From positions 248,001 through 312,000 of the forward strand of contig JAJZUS010000002.1 in the NCBI GenBank assembly GCA_021848365.1: 64,000 bases of DNA, in the 5' to 3' direction. The notes under the pieces are model-generated. The model was not told the DNA's origin. It did no database searches and was given only the letters and a program-made list of their open reading frames with translations. Positions 45,092 to 53,255 of this stretch are shown one piece after another (the first letter of the stretch is position 1; each line of letters starts with the position of its first letter). The DNA comes from Actinomycetes bacterium (lineage in GTDB: Bacteria; Actinomycetota; Acidimicrobiia; Acidimicrobiales; RAAP-2). The translations under genes were made by a program, and so were the position numbers.

Positions 45092-46120
45092 GTGGAGCCA
45101 GTCCTGTTGCGAGCGTGCCGGGGGGAACGCGTCGACCACGTCCCGGTGTGGTTCATGCGCCAAGCCGGTCGGTCACTGCCGGAGTACCGGGCCCTGCGGG
45201 GGACGGGCTCGATCCTCGAGGCGATCGCCGACCCGGCCGTCGCGGCCGAGGTGACCCTCCAGCCCGTGCGGCGCTACGGCGTCGACGCGGCGATCCTCTT
45301 CTCGGACATCGTCGTCCCCTACCACGCCATCGGCGTCGGCGTCGACGTCGTCCCGGGCCGCGGACCGGTCGTGGAGCGCCCCCTGCGCTCGCGCGCCGAC
45401 CTCGATCGACTCCGCGACCTCGCAGCGAGCGACGTCGCCCACGTCACCGCGACGGTCGATCGCGTCGTCGCCGAGCTCTCCCCCGACACGCCGCTCATCG
45501 GCTTCGCCGGCGCCCCGTTCACCGTCGCGAGCTACCTCGTCGAGGGAGCGCCGAGCCGGGACTTCGTGAACGTGAAGGGCCTGATGCATCGCGACCCGGC
45601 GCTCTTCGCCGCGATGAGCGATCGCCTGGTCGAGATCACCATCGCCTTCCTGCGCCTCCAGGTGGCTCACGGAGCACGGGCCCTCCAGCTCTTCGACTCC
45701 TGGGCCGGGTCGCTCTCGCGCGACGAGTACCGTCGCTTCGCCCTCGAGCCCACCCAGCGCGTCCTCGAGGGCGTGGCCGACCTCGGGGTCCCGACGATCC
45801 TCTTCGGGGTCGGCACCGGGGAGCTCCTCGACCTCATGGCGAGCGCCGGCAGCGACGTCGTCGGCGTCGACTGGCGCGTCGACCTCGACACCGCCCGCGG
45901 CCGGGTCGGCGACCACGCCGTCCAGGGCAACCTCGATCCCGCCCGGTGCGTCAGCGACGTCGACCTCGGCGTCGCCGCCGCGCGCGAGGTCCTCGCGCGG
46001 GCGGGGACGGCCCCGGGGCACGTCTTCAACCTCGGCCACGGCGTCCTACCGTCGACGGACCCCGCCGTGCTCGAGGCCATCGTCCGCGTGGTCCACGACG
46101 AGGGGAGGGCCGGGGTATGA
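45092..46120 (+). CDS. hemE: Uroporphyrinogen decarboxylase
   Basis: 342 residues. GTG 45092 follows GGAGGAG; the longer ATG form lacks a site and adds no conserved sequence. Motifs: PVWFMRQAGRSLPEYR, ILFSDIVVPYHAIG, GFAGAPFTVASYLVEG and FNLGHGVLP. It turns uroporphyrinogen III into coproporphyrinogen III. First gene of hemE-hemH-hemG. Confidence 0.97.
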   Translation: MEPVLLRACRGERVDHVPVWFMRQAGRSLPEYRALRGTGSILEAIADPAVAAEVTLQPVRRYGVDAAILFSDIVVPYHAIGVGVDVVPGRGPVVERPLRSRADLDRLRDLAASDVAHVTATVDRVVAELSPDTPLIGFAGAPFTVASYLVEGAPSRDFVNVKGLMHRDPALFAAMSDRLVEITIAFLRLQVAHGARALQLFDSWAGSLSRDEYRRFALEPTQRVLEGVADLGVPTILFGVGTGELLDLMASAGSDVVGVDWRVDLDTARGRVGDHAVQGNLDPARCVSDVDLGVAAAREVLARAGTAPGHVFNLGHGVLPSTDPAVLEAIVRVVHDEGRAGV

Positions 46121-47022
46121 CGACCGGAGTCCTCGTGATGGCCTACGGCACGCCGTCGAGCCGCGAGGCCGTAGAGCCCTACTACACCCGCATCCGCCAC
46201 GGACGACCGCCGACCCCCGAGCTCCTGGCCGACCTCGTGCGGCGCTACGACGCGATCGGGGGCACCTCGCCCCTCGCGGGGCGCACCCGCGAGCAGGTCG
46301 ACGCGCTCTCGGCGACGCTGGCGCGCCGCTACCCCCTCCACTACGACGTGCGCTTCGGGGCGAAGTACGAGCCACCGCTCATCGAGGAGACGGCGGCGAG
46401 CTTCGCCGCGGACGGCGTGACCGACGTCGTCGGCCTGGCGCTCGCTCCCCACTCGTCGTCGATGTCGACCGACGAGTACATGGCCCGCGCGCGCGAGGCC
46501 CTGGGGCCGACCGTCGCCTTCCGCCCGATCGGGGCCTGGTGGGACACCCCCGGATTCCTCGAGTTGATCGCCCGACGGGTGCGGGCGGCCCTCGCCACCC
46601 TCGACCCGGCGCGGCGCGCGACGACCGAGGTCATCTTCTCCGCCCACTCGTTGCCCCAGCGGATCCTCGAGCGCGGCGACACCTACCCCGACCAGCTGGC
46701 CGAGAGCGCGCGCCGCGCGGCGGAGCTCGCCGACGTCGAGCGCTACGACGTCGCCTGGCAGTCGGCCGGACGCACCGCCGACCCGTGGATCGGGCCGGAC
46801 ATCCTCGAGGTCCTGCGCACCAAGGCCCGCGAGGGCGTCACCGACGTCGTGTCGTGCCCGATCGGCTTCGTGGCCGACCACCTCGAGGTCCTCTACGACA
46901 TCGACGTGGACGCCCAGGCCGTCGCCCGCGAGGTGGGGATCACCCTGGTGCGGACGGCCTCGCTCAACTCCGACCCCGCCTTCATCGACGTCCTCGCCGA
47001 CGTCGTCGTCGCCCACTCGTGA
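46117..47022 (+). CDS. hemH: Ferrochelatase
   Basis: 301 residues from ATG 46117, overlapping the hemE stop (ATGA). Typical sequences: VLVMAYGTPSSREAVEPYYTRI split by the length rule as VLVMAYGTP and YYTRIRHG; the active-site His is in SAHSLPQRI; then DPWIGPDILEVL and FVADHLEVLYDIDVDA. Together with the next gene it fits the coproporphyrin route of actinobacteria, where iron is inserted into coproporphyrin III. The last enzyme, HemQ, is not next to it. Confidence 0.95.
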   Translation: MTTGVLVMAYGTPSSREAVEPYYTRIRHGRPPTPELLADLVRRYDAIGGTSPLAGRTREQVDALSATLARRYPLHYDVRFGAKYEPPLIEETAASFAADGVTDVVGLALAPHSSSMSTDEYMARAREALGPTVAFRPIGAWWDTPGFLELIARRVRAALATLDPARRATTEVIFSAHSLPQRILERGDTYPDQLAESARRAAELADVERYDVAWQSAGRTADPWIGPDILEVLRTKAREGVTDVVSCPIGFVADHLEVLYDIDVDAQAVAREVGITLVRTASLNSDPAFIDVLADVVVAHS

Positions 47023-48434
47023 CGCTCTCGGTCGTCGTCGTGGGCGGCGGCCTCGCCGGCCTGGCGGCCGCCTGGGAGCTGAGCGGCGGGCCGAAGGGCC
47101 CCGGACCGGACGCGCCCCGCGTCGAAGTCATCGAGGCCGCCGAACGTGTCGGAGGTCCCCTCCTCGCCGGGACCTTCGCGGGCCGCACCGTCGACCTCGG
47201 GCCCGACGGCTACCTGGCCCGGCGACCCGAGGCGACCCAGCTGATCACCGAGCTCGGCCGGGCCGACGACCTCGTCCCGATCGCCGCGAGCGGGGCGTCC
47301 CTCTACGTGGGCGCGCGACTGGTGCCCATCCCCCGCTCCCTCTCGCTCGGAGTGCCCACCACGGTCGACGCCGTGCGCGAGGCGGGCCTCTCCTGGCGGG
47401 CCCGCTGGGCCGCCCGCCGCGACTGGTGGTGGCCGGCCCCCCTCGAGGTCGGTGAGGATGCCTCGATCGGGCGCATCGTGCGCACGAAGCTCGGCGACGA
47501 GATCGCCGCGAAGATCGTCGAGCCCATGATCGGGGGCATCCAGGCCGGGCGCATCGACGACCTCTCCGCCGCGACCGTCTTCCCCCCGCTGCTCGCCGCG
47601 GCGCGCCGCGGCGGATCGCTCATGAAGGCGCTAACGCCCCCGGCGACGGCGGGCGCGTCGCCCGCACCGGCGGGTCCCGCCTTCTACTCCCTGCGCGACG
47701 GCCTCGGCTCCCTGCCCCCCACCCTGCGAGGGGCCCTCGAGGAGCGGGGGGTCCTCGTGCGCACGGGCGTCGCCGTGAGCGCGGTGCGACGAGCCGCCAC
47801 GGGGCCGCGCTGGCTCGTCGAGACCGAGGCGACGGTCACCCCGGCCGACGTCGTGATCCTGGCGACCCCGGCGGTCGCCACCGCCCAGCTGGTCGGTGCG
47901 CTCGACGACGACCTCGCGGCCCTCGCCCGGGTCGACCGGGCCGGAGCGGCGATGGTGGCGTTGCGCTTTCGCGACGACGACCTGCGGCTGCCCCCGGCCG
48001 GCACCGGCGTGCTTGTCCCGCTCGGCACGCCGTGGCGAGGCGGGGGGACGATGATGACGACGGCCCTCACCTTCCTCGATCGCAAGTGGCCCCACCTCGC
48101 CCGCGAGGGCGAGACGCTGCTGCGGGCCCACGTCGGACGGATCGACGACCGGCGCTGGAGCGAGATGGACGACGCCACGCTCGTCGCTCGCGTCGTCGAG
48201 GAGCTGGGCGTCCTCGTGGGCGCCGGGGAGCCGCGCGAGACCGCGGTGTCGCGCTGGGCCGAGGGGCTCGCGCAGTACCGGGTGGGCCACGCCGCCCTCG
48301 TCGAGCGAGCCCGCACCGGCGCCGCGCGGGTGGGCCTGCACCTCGCCGGCAGCTCCTACGACGGCGTCGGGGTCCCGGCCTCGATCGCGTCGGGCCGAGA
48401 CATCGCCCGCGAGGTGCTCGCCGCCCGGGACTAG
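47019..48434 (+). CDS. hemG: Protoporphyrinogen/coproporphyrinogen oxidase (HemY type)
   Basis: 471 residues from GTG 47019, overlapping hemH (GTGA). The FAD Rossmann motif is GGGLAGLAAAWEL; DLGPDGYLARRP, EPMIGGIQAGRIDDLS and a C-terminal GVGVPASIASGR are family marks. It oxidises the porphyrinogen to porphyrin. It completes the hemE-H-G operon, and its stop overlaps that of the convergent HAD gene. Confidence 0.95.
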   Translation: MTLSVVVVGGGLAGLAAAWELSGGPKGPGPDAPRVEVIEAAERVGGPLLAGTFAGRTVDLGPDGYLARRPEATQLITELGRADDLVPIAASGASLYVGARLVPIPRSLSLGVPTTVDAVREAGLSWRARWAARRDWWWPAPLEVGEDASIGRIVRTKLGDEIAAKIVEPMIGGIQAGRIDDLSAATVFPPLLAAARRGGSLMKALTPPATAGASPAPAGPAFYSLRDGLGSLPPTLRGALEERGVLVRTGVAVSAVRRAATGPRWLVETEATVTPADVVILATPAVATAQLVGALDDDLAALARVDRAGAAMVALRFRDDDLRLPPAGTGVLVPLGTPWRGGGTMMTTALTFLDRKWPHLAREGETLLRAHVGRIDDRRWSEMDDATLVARVVEELGVLVGAGEPRETAVSRWAEGLAQYRVGHAALVERARTGAARVGLHLAGSSYDGVGVPASIASGRDIAREVLAARD

Positions 48435-48913
48435 GGGTAGTAGCCGGAGTGGATGTAGATGCACGGGACGCCCTCGTCCACGTACATCGCGTGGTTCTTC
48501 GGGTCGTCGTCGAGGGCGAGGCGCACGTCGAAGCCGTGCTCGCGTAGCCCGGCGAGGGCGGCCCGCTTGAAGTGGTCGACGTCCCGGCTGTCGCCGTAGG
48601 GGCGCATGACGAGCAGGTCCCAGCGCACCTGGTAGCGCTCGAGCCAGCCGAGCGTGTGGGGCTGGACCCGTAGCGGGCGACCCGTGAGGAGCACGATCGA
48701 GAGGTCGTCGTCGAGCAGGTCGAGCAGGCGATCGATCTCCTCGACCACCGGGTCGTCCCCGCAGGCGTCGAAGAAGGCGCGCCAGTCGCCCCACTCCAGG
48801 TAGTGCTGGCGGCCCGCGGCGTCGGCCAGGACACCGTCGATGTCGAAGATCACGGCCGGCCCCCCGGGCACGGGGTCGACCCGCCATCGCCAGTTCAGGG
48901 GTGCCTCGTCCAT
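48431..48913 (-). CDS. HAD-family phosphatase, polynucleotide-kinase 3'-phosphatase type
   Basis: 160 residues from ATG 48913 (GTG 48922 is also possible). HAD motif I is DIDGVLAD, motif II is VLLTGRPLR, and motif III/IV is LALDDDPKNHAMY. The short cap and the order resemble PNKP-type or small-molecule HAD phosphatases. No neighbour hints at substrate. It is convergent with hemG. Confidence 0.78.
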   Translation of the reverse strand: MDEAPLNWRWRVDPVPGGPAVIFDIDGVLADAAGRQHYLEWGDWRAFFDACGDDPVVEEIDRLLDLLDDDLSIVLLTGRPLRVQPHTLGWLERYQVRWDLLVMRPYGDSRDVDHFKRAALAGLREHGFDVRLALDDDPKNHAMYVDEGVPCIYIHSGYYP

Positions 48914-48955
48914 GGTCCTCACCGGTCGTCCCGCCGACTCTGCGAGACTGGGATC

Positions 48956-51900
48956 GTGGGAGCGACCGACCGTCTCACGCTACCAATTCCCTACGGGCAT
49001 CACGTCTACGTCCTGAGCGACCTGGCCCTCTCGGCGGCCGTCGATCCGGCGGGACGCCCCCTGCGCGAGTTCCTCGACCTCCTCGCCACCATCGACGACG
49101 CGGCCGTCGTCGTCCTCGCCGGGAACCTCCTGCGCGCGGAGCCCGGCGAGGACCTCGCCGAGGTCGCCCGCACGACCCTCGCGGCCCGGCCGGAACTCGC
49201 CCGGGCCCTCGCCGAGTTCAGCCGACTGCCCGGGCATCGCTGCGTCGTTCTCCCGGGGCGACTCGACGCGGACTTCGCGACGAGCGACGCGGCCCGGGGC
49301 CCCTTCGAGGCGCTCGGGGTCGAGTTCGCCGGCGAGGTCCTCTGCCAGGTCGCCGCCTCGGGCGGGGTACGCGACCTCGTGATCGCGGCCGGCCACTGCG
49401 CCGCCGACCTCGACCGGGTGCCAGGATCGGAGCGCGTGGACGCCGACCGCCTCGAGGACCCCGACGCGCTCGCTCGCTTCGCCGCCTCGCGCGTCCTCTA
49501 CCGACGCCTCGGGCCCTGGGTGTGGGCGCCGGTCCTGCTCATCCTCCTCGCCGACCTCTACAGCACCCTCGCCTCGGTCCTCAACCACCTCACCCACCAC
49601 GAGTTGCACCTGAAGGTCCACGTCGGGCTGCACGCGCTCCACCCCGTCGGGTTCTGGGGACACCTGCTCGTCACCCTCGCCCTCGTCGCCCTGATCGAGG
49701 GGGCGGTGGCGGCCGTCGCCGGACTGGCGGTGCGGCGCCGCTTCGACCACACCGCCCGCACCGCCACCCCGGCCCTCGCCGAGCCGCTGGCCCAGACCAC
49801 CGTCGCCGGAGTGGCCGCCCTCGAGTACGCCCGGCGCGTCGCCGAGCGCGGCGGCGCCGGGGCCGTCATCGGTGGGGCCCCGCGCCCCGCCCTCGCCTTC
49901 CTCGACCGCGGCGTCTGCGCCGCCCCCGGACCGTCGCGGGTGGTCGCGGTCGAGCGCCACGGGCGCTTCGGGCTGCCCCCGGTGTTCACCACCGTGGAGC
50001 GACTGGGCATCGTCGAGGTGGAGGCGGCGAGCGCCGTGCAGGTCCGCCTCTACGCCGGCGAGTCGCCCCGCCGGCGGCGCGGGCGTCTGCTGGAGCGCGT
50101 CGTCGCCGACGCCCCGGTCCAGCCGGCCCTCCCGGCGACCACCGGCCTCGCCGGCTCGTGGCCCATGGGGGACCCCTACCCGGTCTCCGCGGGATCCCTC
50201 GACGCCCAGCGACGCGAGCGGACCATCCGGCGCGTGGCGAGCGGCCTGATCCTCCTCGACGGGCTGATCGACGTCGCCGTCACCACCCTGCCACCGCTGC
50301 GGGGCCGACTGCGCGCCGTCGAGACCCTCCTCCCCCTCGGCGTCGCCCAGTCGGCCGCCGCCCTCACCGCCCTCGCCGGCGTCGCGATGATCATGCTGGC
50401 GCGCGGGCTGCGCCGCGGCCAGCGCCGCGCCTGGACCGTCGCGGTGATCGCCCTCGGCGCCACCGCGGTCGCCCACCTGGTGCGCGCGGGCAGCCTGCTG
50501 TCGCCCCTGCTCGCCGTCGCCATCCTCGCCTTCCTCGTCCTCACCCGCTCGCACTTCAGCGCCGCGACCGACCGCTCGAGCGCCCGCGAGACCCTGCCCC
50601 GGGTCGGGCTGCTGGCCCTCTTCGCCGTCGTGGTCGCGACCCTCGGCATCGAGGCGACCGGCCGGCACCTCCACCTGCCGAGCTGGCCGACGGTGCTCGC
50701 GGCCGTCGTCGAGCGCCTCGTCGGCGTCACGGCGATCCCCCTGCCCGATCGGGTGGGCGACTTCGCGACCGCCTCGCTCACGGCGGTCGGGTTCACCCTC
50801 ATCGTGACGGCCCTCTACCTCGTGACGCGCCCGGTGGTCGACCGGCGGATCTCGACCCACGCCGGCTCGACCGAGCGCCGGCTCGCCGAGCTGCGGGCCC
50901 GCGAGATCGTCCGACGTCACGGGCGGGGCACGCTCGACTACTTCGCCCTGCGCGACGACAAGCAGTTCTTCTTCTTCCGCGACACCCTGGTCGCCTACGC
51001 CGTCTACGGCGGGGTCGCGCTCGTCTCACCGGACCCGGTCGGCCCGGAGGCCGAGCGGGTGGCCGCCTTCTCCTCCTTCCGTGCCTACGCCGAGTCGCGG
51101 GGCTGGACGATCGCCGTGATGGGCGCCGGGGCCGAGTGGCTCCCCATCTACCACGCGGCCGGACTGCACTCGATCTACCTCGGCGACGAGGCCATCGTCG
51201 ACTGCCCGACCTTCTCCCTCGAGGGCGGCAAGATGAAGGGGCTGCGCCAGGCCTGCTCGCGCCTGGCCCGCCACGGCTACACGGTCGAGTTCGCCGATCC
51301 CGCCACCATCGACCCGGCGCGGGTGCCGGCGCTGCTCGACCTCATCGCCATGCTGCGCCGGGGAGACGGGGAGCGGGGCTTCTCGATGATGCTCGGGCGC
51401 CTCTTCGATCCCAAGGACGAGGGACTCCTCCTCACGATCGTCCTCGGACCCGACCAGCGGCCGGCGGCCGTCTTGCAGTTCGTGCCCTCGCCGGCCCTCA
51501 ACGGCTACTCGCTCGACCTGATGCGTCGCGACCCCGGCGAGCACCCGAACGGCCTCATCGACTACGCCCTGTGCTCGACCATCGAGTACCTGCGCGAGCA
51601 CGGCGGCCGCGGCCTGAGCCTCAACTTCGCGGCCTTCCGCTCGGTCCTCGACGGGGAGCGCGGCGAGGGCACCTTCACCCGCATCGAGCGCTGGGCCCTC
51701 AAGCGCCTCTCGGGGATCCTGCCGATCGAGACCCTGTGGTCCTTCAACGCGAAGTACCAGCCGACCTGGCTGCCCCGCTACCTCGTCTACCCCGCCGCCG
51801 AGTCCTTCGTCCCGGTCGTCGCGGCGACCCTCCGGGCCGAGTCGATCACCGAGATCCCGGTCATCGGCCGCTTCCTCGCGAACGACCCGGCCAACCGACC

Positions 51901-51958
51901 GGGGACGGTGGTGCCCGAGGAGGTCCTCGCGGCCGCCGAACGCGCCACGCGTCGCTAG
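48956..51958 (+). CDS. MprF-like lipid aminoacyltransferase fused to a degenerate metallophosphoesterase
   Basis: 1000 residues from GTG 48956. Residues ~10-190 and ~300-420 follow a calcineurin-like phosphoesterase (VYVLSDLAL, VVVLAGNLLR, CVVLPGRLDAD, AVIGGAPRPALAFLD). The usual metal ligands in D.H, GD, GNHD and GH.H are mostly lost, and two membrane helices are inserted at about 185-265. Six further helices lie near 430-640. The C-terminal ~340 residues are a DUF2156/LPG synthase domain (FALRDDKQFFFFRD, FSLEGGKMKGLRQA, FNAKYQPTWLPRYLVYP). That domain moves an amino acid from tRNA to phosphatidylglycerol, changing surface charge. Confidence 0.82.
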   Translation: MGATDRLTLPIPYGHHVYVLSDLALSAAVDPAGRPLREFLDLLATIDDAAVVVLAGNLLRAEPGEDLAEVARTTLAARPELARALAEFSRLPGHRCVVLPGRLDADFATSDAARGPFEALGVEFAGEVLCQVAASGGVRDLVIAAGHCAADLDRVPGSERVDADRLEDPDALARFAASRVLYRRLGPWVWAPVLLILLADLYSTLASVLNHLTHHELHLKVHVGLHALHPVGFWGHLLVTLALVALIEGAVAAVAGLAVRRRFDHTARTATPALAEPLAQTTVAGVAALEYARRVAERGGAGAVIGGAPRPALAFLDRGVCAAPGPSRVVAVERHGRFGLPPVFTTVERLGIVEVEAASAVQVRLYAGESPRRRRGRLLERVVADAPVQPALPATTGLAGSWPMGDPYPVSAGSLDAQRRERTIRRVASGLILLDGLIDVAVTTLPPLRGRLRAVETLLPLGVAQSAAALTALAGVAMIMLARGLRRGQRRAWTVAVIALGATAVAHLVRAGSLLSPLLAVAILAFLVLTRSHFSAATDRSSARETLPRVGLLALFAVVVATLGIEATGRHLHLPSWPTVLAAVVERLVGVTAIPLPDRVGDFATASLTAVGFTLIVTALYLVTRPVVDRRISTHAGSTERRLAELRAREIVRRHGRGTLDYFALRDDKQFFFFRDTLVAYAVYGGVALVSPDPVGPEAERVAAFSSFRAYAESRGWTIAVMGAGAEWLPIYHAAGLHSIYLGDEAIVDCPTFSLEGGKMKGLRQACSRLARHGYTVEFADPATIDPARVPALLDLIAMLRRGDGERGFSMMLGRLFDPKDEGLLLTIVLGPDQRPAAVLQFVPSPALNGYSLDLMRRDPGEHPNGLIDYALCSTIEYLREHGGRGLSLNFAAFRSVLDGERGEGTFTRIERWALKRLSGILPIETLWSFNAKYQPTWLPRYLVYPAAESFVPVVAATLRAESITEIPVIGRFLANDPANRPGTVVPEEVLAAAERATRR

Positions 51959-52416
51959 GGCGCGAGGAGTCGCAGGCCGACCCGCTGGGCGACCGGTCCA
52001 CGCTGCGGGGCGATCGGCCGCGACGACGAGCCGCTCGTGAGGAAGACGGCGATCCGCAGACCCGCCGCGTCGGACGCGCCGAGCCGCTCGACGAGCCGCG
52101 CGAGGCGACCCGGAGCGGCGCAGGCCTGGTTGAGACCGGCGACCGTGCGCGTCGCGACCGAGATCCCGACGCAGGCCCGCCGGGTCCCGGCGACGCGCAT
52201 CTCGACGATCAGCGCGTAGGCGCCGCGGTGCGCGGTGATCGGTGGCGTGGCGGCGCAGGTGAGCCCGGAGCGCTGGAGCGGCGCCGGGCAGCGCACGCTC
52301 GGCCCGAGCACCGCCGTCGCCGCCCACCCGGCGGCGCCGGCGAGCGGAGGGACGGCGACGGCGAGGACGAGGGCGGCCCCCAGCGCGCCAGCGAGTCGGC
52401 GCGCGACGGGCCTCAC
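51955..52416 (-). CDS. Small secreted hypothetical protein
   Basis: 153 residues from GTG 52416, overlapping the ATP-grasp stop (GTGA). A signal peptide (GALGAALVLAVAVPPLAGAAGWA) is followed by a domain with four Cys (VRCPAPLQRSGLTCA, RRACVGISVA, LNQACAAPGR). Two disulfides outside the cell are likely. No family is recognised. Confidence 0.6.
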   Translation of the reverse strand: MRPVARRLAGALGAALVLAVAVPPLAGAAGWAATAVLGPSVRCPAPLQRSGLTCAATPPITAHRGAYALIVEMRVAGTRRACVGISVATRTVAGLNQACAAPGRLARLVERLGASDAAGLRIAVFLTSGSSSRPIAPQRGPVAQRVGLRLLAP

Positions 52417-53255
52417 GCCTCGAGGGTAGACCGAACGGCGCGGGCCAGGCGACGGGCGGCGTCCGGGACGTGCGTGAGGAAGAGCGACGGCTCGGCGAGC
52501 TCCAGCTCGAGGATAAGCCACCCCTCGTCGGAGGCGAGCAGGTCGACGCGGGCGTAGAGGAGGTCGTCGAAGCGGGGGTCCGCGAGGACGCGCTCGGCGA
52601 CGGCCCGCGCGTCGGGATCGGGCGTCGTGACGCTCATCCGCTCGCGCCGGAAGAGGGCCGTGCGGGCTCCGCCGTCGACGTTGAGCATGGCGCCCTTGGT
52701 CATCGCGTGGCTGAAGGCGCCGCCGATGAAGACGAGGGCGTGCTCGCCGCGCGTGTCGACGCTCTCGAGGTAGGGCTGGATCAGCGCGTCACGGCCCGCG
52801 GCGTGGAGCCGGGCGACGTGGGCGCGGGCCGCGGTGACCTCGTCGGACCGGTAGCGCGTGACGTCGATCGAGCCGGCCCCCACCGTCGGCTTCACCACGA
52901 AGGGCCCGTCGGGGACGTCCGGCCGCTCACCGCGGTCGCAGAAGTGGCTCGGGACGACCGGGTGTCCGCGCGCCGCGAGGTCGGCCAGGTAGTGCTTGTC
53001 GGTCGAGTACTCGAGGATCTCGGCCCGGTTGGCGATCCGCCGGCGCGCCCGGGCCCAGGCGAGGAACTCGTCGCGGCGCGGCGCGTAGTCCCACGTCGAG
53101 CGCACCAGCGTCAGGTCGACGCGGTCCCACTCGACGGACGGGTCGTCCCAGACCGCGAGCTCGGCGGTGATCCCGACGCCCGCGAGGGCGTCGAGGAGCA
53201 GGGGGCTGTCGACGTCGACGTCGTCACCGGCGCAGGTGGCGACCGCGACCCTCAC
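52413..53255 (-). CDS. ATP-grasp family protein
   Basis: 280 residues from GTG 53255, overlapping the nuoN stop (GTGA). The N-terminus (LVRSTWDYAPRRDEFLAWAR) and STDKHYLADLAARGHPVVPS belong to the RimK-like ATP-grasp family. Nucleotide-binding FVVKPTVGAGS and C-terminal ILELELAEPSLFL are present. Such enzymes ligate a carboxylate to an amine or thiol; substrate unknown. Being coupled to nuoN may be just transcription economy. Confidence 0.78.
   Translation of the reverse strand: MRVAVATCAGDDVDVDSPLLLDALAGVGITAELAVWDDPSVEWDRVDLTLVRSTWDYAPRRDEFLAWARARRRIANRAEILEYSTDKHYLADLAARGHPVVPSHFCDRGERPDVPDGPFVVKPTVGAGSIDVTRYRSDEVTAARAHVARLHAAGRDALIQPYLESVDTRGEHALVFIGGAFSHAMTKGAMLNVDGGARTALFRRERMSVTTPDPDARAVAERVLADPRFDDLLYARVDLLASDEGWLILELELAEPSLFLTHVPDAARRLARAVRSTLEA

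Noticed and set aside
42868-47022. Very long plus-strand frame (over 1300 codons) across helD and hemE-hemH
   Set aside because: Only its end is real (hemH). The rest is antisense to helD or an off-frame reading of hemE, a common artefact of high GC with few stop codons.
48901-52557. Long plus-strand Arg/Pro-rich frame overlapping the MprF-like gene
   Set aside because: Off-frame shadow of the real coding frame; composition is typical of a wrong frame in GC-rich DNA.
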